This document shows, piece after piece, positions 1 through 8,602 of a stretch of 49,046 nucleotides of DNA (its first letter is position 1; every line of letters starts with the position of its first letter). A program made the translations under genes and the position numbers. The DNA lies in NCBI GenBank assembly GCA_947584965.1, contig CANPWQ010000010.1, positions 1-49,046 on the forward strand, read 5' to 3'. The notes beneath the pieces were generated by a model. The model made no database searches. It was not told the DNA's origin and saw only the letters and a list, made by a program, of their open reading frames with translations. This DNA comes from Candidatus Gastranaerophilales bacterium. Its GTDB lineage: Bacteria > Cyanobacteriota > Vampirovibrionia > Gastranaerophilales > Gastranaerophilaceae.

Positions 1-1328
1 GTTATGTTCGCTTGGAACAGTAAATTTACCGTATCCGTCGGCCCGTTCCTGTGCTTCGCTATTATTATCTCCGCTTTGCCTTTATTGTTCGCGTCGTCTT
101 TATTATAATATTCATCACGATATATGAACATTACTATATCCGCGTCCTGCTCTATTGCACCCGAATCCCTTAAATCCGACAACATAGGACGCTTCTCGTT
201 CCTTTGCTCTACTCCCCTTGATAACTGCGATAACGCTATTATCGGCACATCAAGCTCCCTTGCCAGTCCTTTTAATGCCCTCGATATCGCAGATATCTGC
301 TGATTGCGGTCGTTTGTATTTCCTCCGCCCTCCATTAACTGCAAGTAATCGATTACAACAAGCCCTAAGTCTTTTTCTTTCATCATCAGCCGTCTGCATT
401 TTGCTTTAATGTCCGTTACTGTCACGCCCGACTCATCATCAATATATATCTTCGTTTCAGATAACTTCGTCATCGCATCTATTAACTTTTGCCAGTCTTT
501 CGGCTGAAGATTGCCTTGGGTTACTCTTTGCGTTTCGACCTCGGCTTCAGAACATAATATTCTTCGCCCTATTTGCACTTTTGACATTTCCAGTGAAAAT
601 ATCGCTACCGCTTTTTTGCTTATTTTTGCTACATTTTGCGCTAAATTAAGCGCAAATGCGGTCTTTCCCATAGATGGTCTTGCCGCAAGTATTATTAAAT
701 CCGATTTTTGAAGCCCCGAGGTTATTGCGTTTAAATCGTAAAAACCTGTATCTACCCCGACTAAATCCGCTTTATTGTTAAATCTTTCTTCTATTTGAGC
801 ATAACTTGTTACTATTATATCTTCTATCGGGATTAAATCCGTTGTGCTTTTCTTCGCTGCTATATTAAAAATTAATTTTTGCGCGTCATCCAGCACCATA
901 TCCGTGTCATCGTTCTCATAAGACATTGATACTATCTCGGAGCCTGCCGTTATTAATGCTCGTTTTATCTCTTTTTCCTGTATGATTTTGGCATAATAAT
1001 CTACATTTGCAGTAGTAACAACATTTAATGCCAAGTCGTTTATATAAGCTCTGCCGCCTGCATTCTCAAGTTCATCTTTATTCCTTAAATGCTCGGATAC
1101 CGTTACTATATCTATCGGCTCAGAATTTCTGTACAATTCAATTGCTGCCGAATATATGATTTTATGCGCAGGTTTATAAAAACTCTCCGGTCTTAAATAT
1201 TCGACTACTTTCCCTATTGATTCGGGATTGACTAATATTGCGCCTAACACTGCTTCTTCCGCTTCTACACTCTGCGGGAGCAGTTTTAACATCTGTGTTT
1301 CTTTTTGACTGACTAATTTCCCTGCCAT
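1..1328 (-). CDS. dnaB: replicative DNA helicase DnaB (3' end cut by window edge)
   Basis: Hexameric 5'-3' replicative helicase that unwinds DNA at the fork and recruits primase. The ATG at 1328 follows a GAGG ribosome site and the frame stays open for 442 codons to base 1. The N-terminal DnaB domain (LPQSVEAEEAVLGAIL, about residues 17-32) precedes the RecA-like ATPase domain. Walker A ARPSMGKT lies near residues 215-222, Walker B as VVIDYLQLM, and the conserved SQLSRGVEQR and RDSGAIEQDAD motifs follow. DnaB proteins usually run to about 450-460 residues, so only a short C-terminal tail is missing. It is the last gene seen in the minus-strand run starting at 5958. No intein or insertion is visible. 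Identification is secure. Confidence 0.96.
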   Translation of the reverse strand, partial: MAGKLVSQKETQMLKLLPQSVEAEEAVLGAILVNPESIGKVVEYLRPESFYKPAHKIIYSAAIELYRNSEPIDIVTVSEHLRNKDELENAGGRAYINDLALNVVTTANVDYYAKIIQEKEIKRALITAGSEIVSMSYENDDTDMVLDDAQKLIFNIAAKKSTTDLIPIEDIIVTSYAQIEERFNNKADLVGVDTGFYDLNAITSGLQKSDLIILAARPSMGKTAFALNLAQNVAKISKKAVAIFSLEMSKVQIGRRILCSEAEVETQRVTQGNLQPKDWQKLIDAMTKLSETKIYIDDESGVTVTDIKAKCRRLMMKEKDLGLVVIDYLQLMEGGGNTNDRNQQISAISRALKGLARELDVPIIALSQLSRGVEQRNEKRPMLSDLRDSGAIEQDADIVMFIYRDEYYNKDDANNKGKAEIIIAKHRNGPTDTVNLLFQANI

Positions 1329-1376
1329 TAACCTCTATCCCATTCCTAATTATTATTTATTATCCCCGTTTTTTAT

Positions 1377-1952
1377 TTATTGAGTTATTGCAGTTTCATT
1401 TTGATAGTCATTCTTTGGCGCATTCTTTGTACGCTCTTTCTCCCTTGCTAAGTATTCCTGCGCAGTTCTGACTTTGCTATGTATCTGGTCTATATATTGT
1501 TCAACATTGCTTAATACATCATCCGCATAGGCTTGCGCGCCTTCGCGAGTTTGCAATGCCTCCTGATACGCTATTCTTCTAACTTGCTCGGCTTCTTCCG
1601 TTGCTTTATTCTTCATTTCTTCGCAGTTTTCTTTTACCTGCTCCTGTATCTTCGCTGCTTTTTCTCTTACCGCTCTTATTAATTCAGATTCGCTGAGTAT
1701 ATTCGCTGCCGTGTTTTGCGCTTCGCTTATTATTCTGTCAGCTCTGCTTTGTGCTTCCATATATATATCATCACGGCGCTTTAGTATCATCTCAGCAGTC
1801 TTTATTTCCTCAGGCAATATCGCTCTGATTTTACTTAAAATATCTTGTATGTCGTCAGTATTCATAAACAAACAATAACTGCCTACATGAAATTTGTTAT
1901 CCAACATTTCATCAGCTTCATCTATTAAATGACTAACTCTTAACTCTGTCAT
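1377..1952 (-). CDS. DivIVA-like / ATP-synthase-b-like coiled-coil protein
   Basis: 191-residue, probably cytosolic protein. Residues 1-50 form a compact N-terminal part, and about 55-175 are a long charged helix rich in Ala, Glu, Arg and Gln with heptad spacing (RADRIISEAQNTAANILSES). That pattern is typical of DivIVA/GpsB-like or ATP-synthase-b-like proteins. No transmembrane segment or enzymatic motif is visible. Its start lies 4 nt past the coaD stop, so the two are translationally linked and dnaB follows 48 nt downstream. A role as a cell-division or polarity scaffold is inferred from the coiled coil only. The family assignment is uncertain and a generic coiled-coil protein is equally compatible. 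Confidence 0.6.
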   Translation of the reverse strand: MTELRVSHLIDEADEMLDNKFHVGSYCLFMNTDDIQDILSKIRAILPEEIKTAEMILKRRDDIYMEAQSRADRIISEAQNTAANILSESELIRAVREKAAKIQEQVKENCEEMKNKATEEAEQVRRIAYQEALQTREGAQAYADDVLSNVEQYIDQIHSKVRTAQEYLAREKERTKNAPKNDYQNETAITQ

Positions 1953-1956
1953 GGTA

Positions 1957-2442
1957 TTAACCTTTCATATATTTTTCTTCTAAATACTTTGCTACCGGCT
2001 CGGGTACAAATTTTGATATGTCACCTTTCATTAGTGCTATTTCCCTTACCGTTCCCGATGATATAAAATTATACTTCGGCTTCGTTATTAAAAAAACCGT
2101 GTGAATGTCACTGCTTAATGCACTGTTTGCTTGCGATAACTGCATTTCATATTCAAAATCCGATACAGCTCTTAACCCTCTTATTAATACATTCGCATTT
2201 TTCTTTTTGGCATATTCTATCGTAAGCCCGTCATAACTGTCGACTTCCGCATTTGTTATGTCTTTACAGCTTTCTTTTATCAGCTTTATTCTGTCCTCTA
2301 ACGGCAAAAAACTTTTTTTGTTTACGTTTACGGATACAACTATAATGACTTTATCAAATATATCCGCAGCACGCTTTAAGACATCTAAATGCCCTTTTGT
2401 TATCGGATCAAAACTGCCCGGATATATCGCCGTCTTCAACAC
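1957..2442 (-). CDS. coaD: phosphopantetheine adenylyltransferase
   Basis: Transfers AMP from ATP to 4'-phosphopantetheine, giving dephospho-CoA, the penultimate step of CoA synthesis. At 161 residues it has the usual family length. The nucleotidyltransferase signature TKGH (residues 15-18, inside YPGSFDPITKGHLD) and the C-terminal ISSGTVREI motif (about 126-134) are both present, as is the LIRGLRAVSDFEYE segment. The start is GTG at 2442, placed 5 nt after an AGGG; a TTG one codon later is the only near alternative. A 178-bp gap separates it from the upstream diguanylate cyclase gene, with an AT-rich stretch and a possible TATAAT box (2475-2480, minus), so it may have its own promoter. Confidence 0.95.
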   Translation of the reverse strand: MLKTAIYPGSFDPITKGHLDVLKRAADIFDKVIIVVSVNVNKKSFLPLEDRIKLIKESCKDITNAEVDSYDGLTIEYAKKKNANVLIRGLRAVSDFEYEMQLSQANSALSSDIHTVFLITKPKYNFISSGTVREIALMKGDISKFVPEPVAKYLEEKYMKG

Positions 2443-2620
2443 TTTTTCCCTTTTTTATTTTTTCTGCTATTTTCATTATATTGCAATCATGCTTTTTAGA
2501 TTATCGGCATGTTAAAAATGTTTCTAACTTTTTACAATATTTTTAATCAGATACCGTAATCCTTGCACAGTTCAGATGTTCGATTTGTAATATTCCTTAT
2601 TGCAAAATTTTATCGGACTT

Positions 2621-4231
2621 TTAACTCGGCGGGTTATATCTTGTAAATTTTTCATCAAAATATAAATGTATACAGTTTTTTCCGTTTTCTTTTGATACGT
2701 ATAATGCTTTATCAGCAAAATCTATTAAATCTTTTATATCCTCCGCAGCATTGGGGTACTCTGCCACTCCAATACTTACCGTCGGTCTTATTATAGTTTC
2801 TTCATCAACTTTAACTTCAATTTCACTGATTTTCTTTCTTAGTCTTTCAGCTATCGTTAACGCATTTTGAGCTGCCGTTTCAGGCAGAATTATTGTAAAT
2901 TCTTCACCGCCGTATCTTGCAGGTATATCTACATGCCTTATCACCTTTTGGATTGTTGAGGCAATTTCTTTCAATACCATATCACCTACAAGGTGTCCGT
3001 ATGTATCATTTACGTGCTTGAAGTTGTCTATATCCATCATTATTAATGATAATACATGGTGATACCTTTGGACTCTCTTTATTTCCGTTTCTAACAAGAA
3101 ATAGAAATGTCTGTGTATGTATAACTTTGTTAATCCGTCTTTTGTCGCCAGCTCGTATAACTGCGCATTATCAACCGCAATAGCTGCCTGATTTGCCAGT
3201 GCTTCAACAAATTCCAAATCTTTTTTATTAAAAAGTTTACCGTTCTTTTTATTCGTTATGTTTATTATTCCGATACATTCACCTTTTGCTATTAACGGCA
3301 CACATATTAAGGATGATACATTATTATCGCTTGAAAATTGGTTAAATCTGGGGTCGTTTCCGCCTAAATTTGTTATTATAGATTTTTTCTCGGTAAATAC
3401 TTTCCCCGCAATTCCACTGTCAGGCTTCATTTTTTGGCATTCTACCAGACCGTTATTTATATCATCTTCGTGCTTTTTGTCTTTTAACCCGTATACTACT
3501 TTTACCTGCAATGTGTTATCAGACGGATCATACAACATTAACGAACCTTTTTCCGCATTAACGGTTTCTATTGCTTTATCAAGTATTACTCCGATTAATC
3601 GTTTTAAATCGTCAATAAAGTTTACCGCTTGCGATATATTGTATAATATCGATAAATTATGCAGAGTTTTATTTAAATCCTGTATTTTTGCTTCCTGCTC
3701 TCGGGTTTTTATAAACTTATCCAATATCGGCTCTATACAGCTGAAAACTTGATCTAAATATTTTAAATCTTCATCGCTATATTCACTGTTATCTTCTTTT
3801 GCGCTTAATGAACATACACAAAAAGCATCATTATCATTATAAAATACTTTTATGTATTTCGATTCAAGCTCTTCCAGCTTGTATGTACTCCAAAACGCTT
3901 TATATATTAAACTGCCGTCATGGTTTACTACTTTTATTAATTCCTCTGTTTGATTTTGCAAAAACGGCGCATTTTCGGCATTAAACTCAAACTCTATATC
4001 CGAATTACTCGCTATATTCTTTGTTTGGAATATTCCGTTGTTGTTTAAGAAAAATCTTATTTTCTTTATTGATATTGATGTTTTTATCAGTATTGCAACT
4101 TTTGAAAGCAAATCTTCCATACTTCGCGACTGATTTGCCGCCATATTTAAGTCAAATAAGTTATGCAGCTCCAACACATTTTTTTGTAAATTATATACTT
4201 TTTCTTCAAGTTCATTCGTCATAATATTCAT
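2621..4231 (-). CDS. GAF-GGDEF diguanylate cyclase
   Basis: Predicted to make cyclic di-GMP from two GTP in response to a ligand of its GAF-type sensor. Residues 1-175 hold a divergent sensor region, probably a degenerate GAF. About 190-358 form a clear GAF domain (GIAGKVFTEKKSIITNLG, then CVPLIAKGECIGIINI), and 362-525 are the GGDEF domain. The active-site variant is GGEEF at 441-445, and the product-inhibition I-site RHVD lies at 432-435, exactly five residues upstream, so the enzyme is probably active and feedback-inhibited. There is no transmembrane segment, so it is cytosolic. It starts 32 nt after ribD. No Shine-Dalgarno is obvious before the ATG at 4231, and an ATG three codons later is an alternative. 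Its input signal is unknown. Confidence 0.9.
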   Translation of the reverse strand: MNIMTNELEEKVYNLQKNVLELHNLFDLNMAANQSRSMEDLLSKVAILIKTSISIKKIRFFLNNNGIFQTKNIASNSDIEFEFNAENAPFLQNQTEELIKVVNHDGSLIYKAFWSTYKLEELESKYIKVFYNDNDAFCVCSLSAKEDNSEYSDEDLKYLDQVFSCIEPILDKFIKTREQEAKIQDLNKTLHNLSILYNISQAVNFIDDLKRLIGVILDKAIETVNAEKGSLMLYDPSDNTLQVKVVYGLKDKKHEDDINNGLVECQKMKPDSGIAGKVFTEKKSIITNLGGNDPRFNQFSSDNNVSSLICVPLIAKGECIGIINITNKKNGKLFNKKDLEFVEALANQAAIAVDNAQLYELATKDGLTKLYIHRHFYFLLETEIKRVQRYHHVLSLIMMDIDNFKHVNDTYGHLVGDMVLKEIASTIQKVIRHVDIPARYGGEEFTIILPETAAQNALTIAERLRKKISEIEVKVDEETIIRPTVSIGVAEYPNAAEDIKDLIDFADKALYVSKENGKNCIHLYFDEKFTRYNPPS

Positions 4232-4263
4232 TGTATTATAAAAAATTTATTTTTTCATTTTTT

Positions 4264-5355
4264 TTATTTAAATTTGCTGTTTATCATTATATCGTTTTTT
4301 AATATTTTCGTCGATACTGTTTGTAATTTGTTACATTCCGTTATTTCACTTCGCTGAAAGCCCTCTACAAAACTTTTAGCACTATTATCGCCGAGTATTT
4401 TCGGAGCAATAAACTGTATTAATTCATCCGCTAATTTTGCTTCAATTATTGATTTATTCAATAATCCGCCGCATTCCGTCATTATACTTCTTATGCCCGT
4501 TTCATACAAAATTTTAACAGCTTCCGCAATATCAATTACCCCGCCTTTTATTTTGCACTTTTCTATATTTATATGAGAGGCGTATTGCTTTATTCTTGAT
4601 TTTGATACGTTTTCTCCCGTTATTATTATTACTTTTACTCCGTCATCGGCATAAACCTTTGAGTTTTCATCGGTGCTTAATTTAGTATCCAAAACCACCC
4701 GCACGGGGTTTCTTCCACCTTTCATTCTGCATGTCATTGACGGATTATCATATTTTATTGTCCCGCTGCCTGTTAATATTGCGTCATAAGCGTTTCTTAA
4801 CTTCTGCACTTGCGCTCTTGAGGCTTCATCCGTTATCCATTTTGATTGATGAGTTCTTGTTGCAATTTTGCCGTCAAGCGTTATTGCGGTTTTTATCGCT
4901 ATATAAGGCAGATTTTTTGTTTGGTTTTTTACAAAAAATTTATTCAGTTCAATGCATTCTTCTTCAAGAATACCCTCTATTACTTCAACTCCTGCTTGTC
5001 TTAGACGCTCTAGCCCTCTGCCCGATACTTTCGGATTAGGGTCAACCATGCCCGATATTACCCGTTTTATTCCGCGCTCTATTATTAAATCCGCACAAGG
5101 AGGGGTTTTACCGTAATGCGAGCAAGGCTCTAAATTTACTATTATTGATTTACCTTTTAAATCTTCTTTTGCGGTTAATATAGCGTTTCTTTCGGCATGG
5201 TTACCGCCGTAATATTCATGACGTCCTTGCGAGATTATCCTTAAATCATCATCAAATATTACAGCTCCGACTAAAGGGTTAGGTGAAACTCGCCCTGCGC
5301 TTTTTTGAGCCAGTTTTATACATCTTTGCATTAACTTTTTATACGCTTTTTCCAA
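4264..5355 (-). CDS. ribD: bifunctional riboflavin biosynthesis deaminase/reductase RibD
   Basis: Catalyses two successive riboflavin steps: deamination of the pyrimidine from GTP cyclohydrolase II, then NADPH-dependent reduction of the ribose side chain. The N-terminal deaminase has the zinc site HAE (residues 53-55) and PCSHYGKTPPC (77-87). The C-terminal RibD reductase domain starts near 150 (IAIKTAITLDGKIAT) and includes TGSGTIKYDNPSM. At 363 residues it has the normal length. The frame opens directly after the preceding stop (TAATTG), so the start is a TTG at 5355; an ATG eight codons later (5331) is possible but would trim the first conserved helix. No other rib gene is nearby. Confidence 0.94.
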   Translation of the reverse strand: MEKAYKKLMQRCIKLAQKSAGRVSPNPLVGAVIFDDDLRIISQGRHEYYGGNHAERNAILTAKEDLKGKSIIVNLEPCSHYGKTPPCADLIIERGIKRVISGMVDPNPKVSGRGLERLRQAGVEVIEGILEEECIELNKFFVKNQTKNLPYIAIKTAITLDGKIATRTHQSKWITDEASRAQVQKLRNAYDAILTGSGTIKYDNPSMTCRMKGGRNPVRVVLDTKLSTDENSKVYADDGVKVIIITGENVSKSRIKQYASHINIEKCKIKGGVIDIAEAVKILYETGIRSIMTECGGLLNKSIIEAKLADELIQFIAPKILGDNSAKSFVEGFQRSEITECNKLQTVSTKILKNDIMINSKFK

Positions 5356-5958
5356 TTATTTTACCTGTCCGTAAAATGCTTCCGTTATTATCTGCGAGTA
5401 TTTTCCTTTTTCATTAATTGAGATTATTATTAAATTTTTACCGTCTTTTAACTCGGCTACGCCTAAAATACCGTCCATATCTTTTACGGGCAGACTTGAT
5501 ATTACCGCATTTATTCTGGCATAAGGAATTTGTTGTTCTATACCTTTAAATTCTCCGCGTTTTACTACTTCCGCTTTATCTATTCTGACTACTTTATACT
5601 TATATTTATTTATCGCTTCATTTACTTTTTCTTGAAGTTTATCGCTCTTAATGTCTTCTTTTGTAAGTATAGCTTCGTCTTTCGGTACTATCATTATCAT
5701 CTTTTGACCGCTGGCATTATGCTCTGCTATTATCATCCTGTTTTTTAACAGCTTCATATTCTTGTCAATTGAATATTCCTCGCCGATAGCTGAAAAATCC
5801 AGAATATCTTTTGTATTTTCTATCATTTTGTCCTGTGAGGGATTATTATACTCATTTATTTTATCTTTTACAAAATCTATAACCCCTAAGTGAAGCAGTC
5901 CGAAAAATACCAAAACCGCTATGACCGTTTTTATTATAAAACTTAAACAACCTTTCAT
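5356..5958 (-). CDS. single-pass membrane-anchored protein of unknown function
   Basis: I do not recognise the family. The start chosen is the ATG at 5958, preceded by AAAGGAG with 5-nt spacing; an in-frame upstream ATG at 6006 has no such site. The 200-residue product opens with MKGCLSFIIK and a hydrophobic segment (about 5-27), consistent with an uncleaved signal anchor. The rest (about 30-200) is a soluble domain predicted outside the membrane, of mixed strands and helices. It has repeated Met/Ile-rich strands such as QKMIMIVPKDE and a C-terminal GKNLIIISINEKGKYSQ. It is first in the minus-strand run leading to ribD, touching it with zero spacing, and is divergent from mutS. Confidence 0.7.
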   Translation of the reverse strand: MKGCLSFIIKTVIAVLVFFGLLHLGVIDFVKDKINEYNNPSQDKMIENTKDILDFSAIGEEYSIDKNMKLLKNRMIIAEHNASGQKMIMIVPKDEAILTKEDIKSDKLQEKVNEAINKYKYKVVRIDKAEVVKRGEFKGIEQQIPYARINAVISSLPVKDMDGILGVAELKDGKNLIIISINEKGKYSQIITEAFYGQVK

Positions 5959-5978
5959 TAAAACTCCTTTATATTTAA

Positions 5979-6007
5979 TTGAAATTCCCTTAAATTTGTA
6001 ATACATT
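5979..6007 (+). promoter_or_regulatory. candidate mutS promoter, near-leaderless
   Basis: TTGAAA (5979-5984), 17-nt spacer, TACATT (6002-6007). The ATG of mutS is only 10 nt further on and no Shine-Dalgarno lies between, so the transcript would begin within a few bases of the start codon. Confidence 0.45.
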
Positions 6008-6017
6008 AAGTATAGCT

Positions 6018-8591
6018 ATGATAAATGAAGAAATCAAGAATAACGACAGTTCAAAAGTTAATATTGAACTTGCAACCCCAATGTTTAAACAATTTCTTGA
6101 GATTAAACGCAAATATAAGGGGGTTGTGCTTTTATATCGTTTGGGCGACTTTTATGAGGGGTTCTTTGAGGACGCTATTATCTTTCAAAAAGAATTAGGG
6201 CTTACTTTGACCGCTAAAGACGGCGGTGAACTCGGGAAAGTGCCTATGGCGGGTATTCCTTTTAAATCGGTTAACACTTATCTGCCTAAATTGCTTGAAA
6301 AAAACTTTAAAGTAGCTATCTGCGAACAGGTTGAAAACCCTAAAGACGCGGTTAAACTCGTTAAAAGGGATATAGTTAAAACTATTACCGCAGGAACTAT
6401 TACAGAAACTAATCTGCTTGAACCTACGGGAAATAACTATCTTGCTGCGGTTATTCAGGAAAATAACATATTCGGCCTTGCTTATACCGATATTTCAACA
6501 GGTGAATTTAAAATTACACAAGGCGCTTTTGCCGATATTCTTGCGGAACTCGCAAGAATTAAACCGTCTGAAATCCTTGCTCCTGTAAAAAAACTTAAAA
6601 TTACTCCGTTTCAGATTGTACCCGAGGAAAAAATTGATTTACCGAAGGAAATAGTTAATTTATACTCCTGTACTAAAATTTCTTGCTCTTCTTTTGACTT
6701 AGAAAACGCACAAGAAAAAATTAAAAAATTATTTAACGTAATATCCCTTGAACCTTTCGGGTTTAATGAATTTCAAACGGCGTTTCGCTCGGCAGGTGCG
6801 GTTATTGACTATATTATAGAAACTCAACGGGGCGTACTGCCTAAATTTGATGTTATTACTCCATATTCACTTTCTGAATATATGTCAATAGACGCTTCTA
6901 CAAGACGTAACCTCGAATTGACGGAAACCTCCAGAGATAAAACAAAATACGGAAGCCTGCTTTGGGCAATTGATAAAGTTAAAACCCCTATGGGGTCAAG
7001 ACTGCTTAAGTCTTGGATTGCTCAGCCTCTTAAAAAATTAAACGAAATTAAAAGCCGCCACGACAGCGTAGAGGAGCTTATTAATAATCCGCAGGCGGCT
7101 GTTAATTTAACCAATTTACTCGGTAAAATTTCGGATATCGAACGACTTGCCGTTAAATTAAGCAACTCCTCGGTTAATCCGCGCGATTTTCTTGCGCTCG
7201 CCGATACTCTTGAGCTTCTTCCCAATTTTAATTCAGTTATTTCTAACTTGAAAAGTCCTTATATTTCTCAATTTGATATTAATATTGAGGACTTAATGCA
7301 GTTTGCTTCCGCGATAAAACGCACAATCAACCCTGAAACTCCGATTTTGTTTAAAGACGGCGGGGTTATTAACGATAATGTTAACTCCGAACTTGATTAT
7401 TATAGAAACCTTTTATCGGGCGGGGAAGATTGGATTAAGGATTTTGAAAATAAACAAAAAGAATTGACGGGAATTAAAAGTCTTAAAGTCGCTTTTAACA
7501 ATAATTTCGGGTTTTTTATCGAAATTACAAAGTCCAACATCAGCCAAGTTCCCATGAACTACATTAGGAAACAAACGCTTACCAACGCTGAAAGGTTTAC
7601 TACGGAAGAATTACGCATTCATGAAAACGATGTTTCCTCCGCTCGTCTTAAAAGTATTGAACTGGAACAAAAAATTTATAACGATTTAGTTGAATATTCC
7701 AAAGCGTTTGTTGATGATATAAAATCCGCCTCGCACTTTATTGCACGCTGTGACGTCATTTTATCTTTTGCGCAAACGGCAATTGAATCAAGCTATATAC
7801 GCCCCGAGATGTGTGAAACTAACGAATTATACATTAAAGACGGCAGACACCCTGTTGTTGAAAAAATATTGCCTATGGGGCAGTACGTTCCTAACGATTT
7901 AAAGCTGATTGCGGATATTCATAATTTTGAAGATACTCAATTTATGATACTTACAGGCCCTAATATGGCAGGAAAATCTACTTATATGCGACAAAATGCG
8001 CTTATAGTTCTGCTCGCACAAATAGGTTCATTTGTTCCGGCTTCTTATGCACGAATCGGGATTGTCGATAAAATATTTACCAGAGTCGGCGCTGTGGATG
8101 ACCTTTCTTTAGGTCAGTCGACATTTATGGTTGAAATGAACGAAACCGCATTTATTCTCAACAGCGCTACGGAAAAAAGTTTAATCCTCTTGGATGAAAT
8201 AGGCAGGGGTACTTCTACTTATGACGGAGTCGCCATTGCTTGGTCGGTTGCAGAGTATATTGCTACCAAAATTAAAGCCAGAACTATTTTTGCTACTCAT
8301 TACCATGAGCTTAATGTTATGCCTAAATCTTTTGAGCAGATTAAAAATTACAGAATTACTATCGAAGAAGAAAACGGAGAAATCCACTTCCTGCGCAAAG
8401 TTATCGAGGGAAGCGCAAGCAAAAGCTACGGCATTCAAGTCGCTAAAATGGCGGGTCTGCCCGACAGCGTTATTTCCAAGGCTCAAAGTATTATGAACAG
8501 AATGCAGAAAGATTTTTCTAAGGATTTATCCCGCAAAAAGTCTAAACAAAACTCAAGCGACGTTCCGCAGTTATCTTTAACTTTTGATTAG
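6018..8591 (+). CDS. mutS: DNA mismatch repair protein MutS
   Basis: Recognises base mismatches and small loops and starts mismatch repair with MutL. The 857-residue length is normal for MutS1. The mismatch-contacting motif GDFYE sits at residues 43-47 (Phe45 and Glu47). Connector, lever and clamp domains follow. The ATPase domain has Walker A TGPNMAGKST (about 646-655), Walker B LILLDEIGRGTS, and the ATHYHEL motif. The C terminus ends in a short clamp-type tail, VPQLSLTFD. It leads a plus-strand run with the glycosyltransferase gene 11 nt downstream and rimO. Because MutS corrects slippage at homopolymers, its state matters for the G/C tracts found elsewhere in this window. Confidence 0.97.
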   Translation: MINEEIKNNDSSKVNIELATPMFKQFLEIKRKYKGVVLLYRLGDFYEGFFEDAIIFQKELGLTLTAKDGGELGKVPMAGIPFKSVNTYLPKLLEKNFKVAICEQVENPKDAVKLVKRDIVKTITAGTITETNLLEPTGNNYLAAVIQENNIFGLAYTDISTGEFKITQGAFADILAELARIKPSEILAPVKKLKITPFQIVPEEKIDLPKEIVNLYSCTKISCSSFDLENAQEKIKKLFNVISLEPFGFNEFQTAFRSAGAVIDYIIETQRGVLPKFDVITPYSLSEYMSIDASTRRNLELTETSRDKTKYGSLLWAIDKVKTPMGSRLLKSWIAQPLKKLNEIKSRHDSVEELINNPQAAVNLTNLLGKISDIERLAVKLSNSSVNPRDFLALADTLELLPNFNSVISNLKSPYISQFDINIEDLMQFASAIKRTINPETPILFKDGGVINDNVNSELDYYRNLLSGGEDWIKDFENKQKELTGIKSLKVAFNNNFGFFIEITKSNISQVPMNYIRKQTLTNAERFTTEELRIHENDVSSARLKSIELEQKIYNDLVEYSKAFVDDIKSASHFIARCDVILSFAQTAIESSYIRPEMCETNELYIKDGRHPVVEKILPMGQYVPNDLKLIADIHNFEDTQFMILTGPNMAGKSTYMRQNALIVLLAQIGSFVPASYARIGIVDKIFTRVGAVDDLSLGQSTFMVEMNETAFILNSATEKSLILLDEIGRGTSTYDGVAIAWSVAEYIATKIKARTIFATHYHELNVMPKSFEQIKNYRITIEEENGEIHFLRKVIEGSASKSYGIQVAKMAGLPDSVISKAQSIMNRMQKDFSKDLSRKKSKQNSSDVPQLSLTFD

Positions 8592-8602
8592 GATTTAATT
8601 TT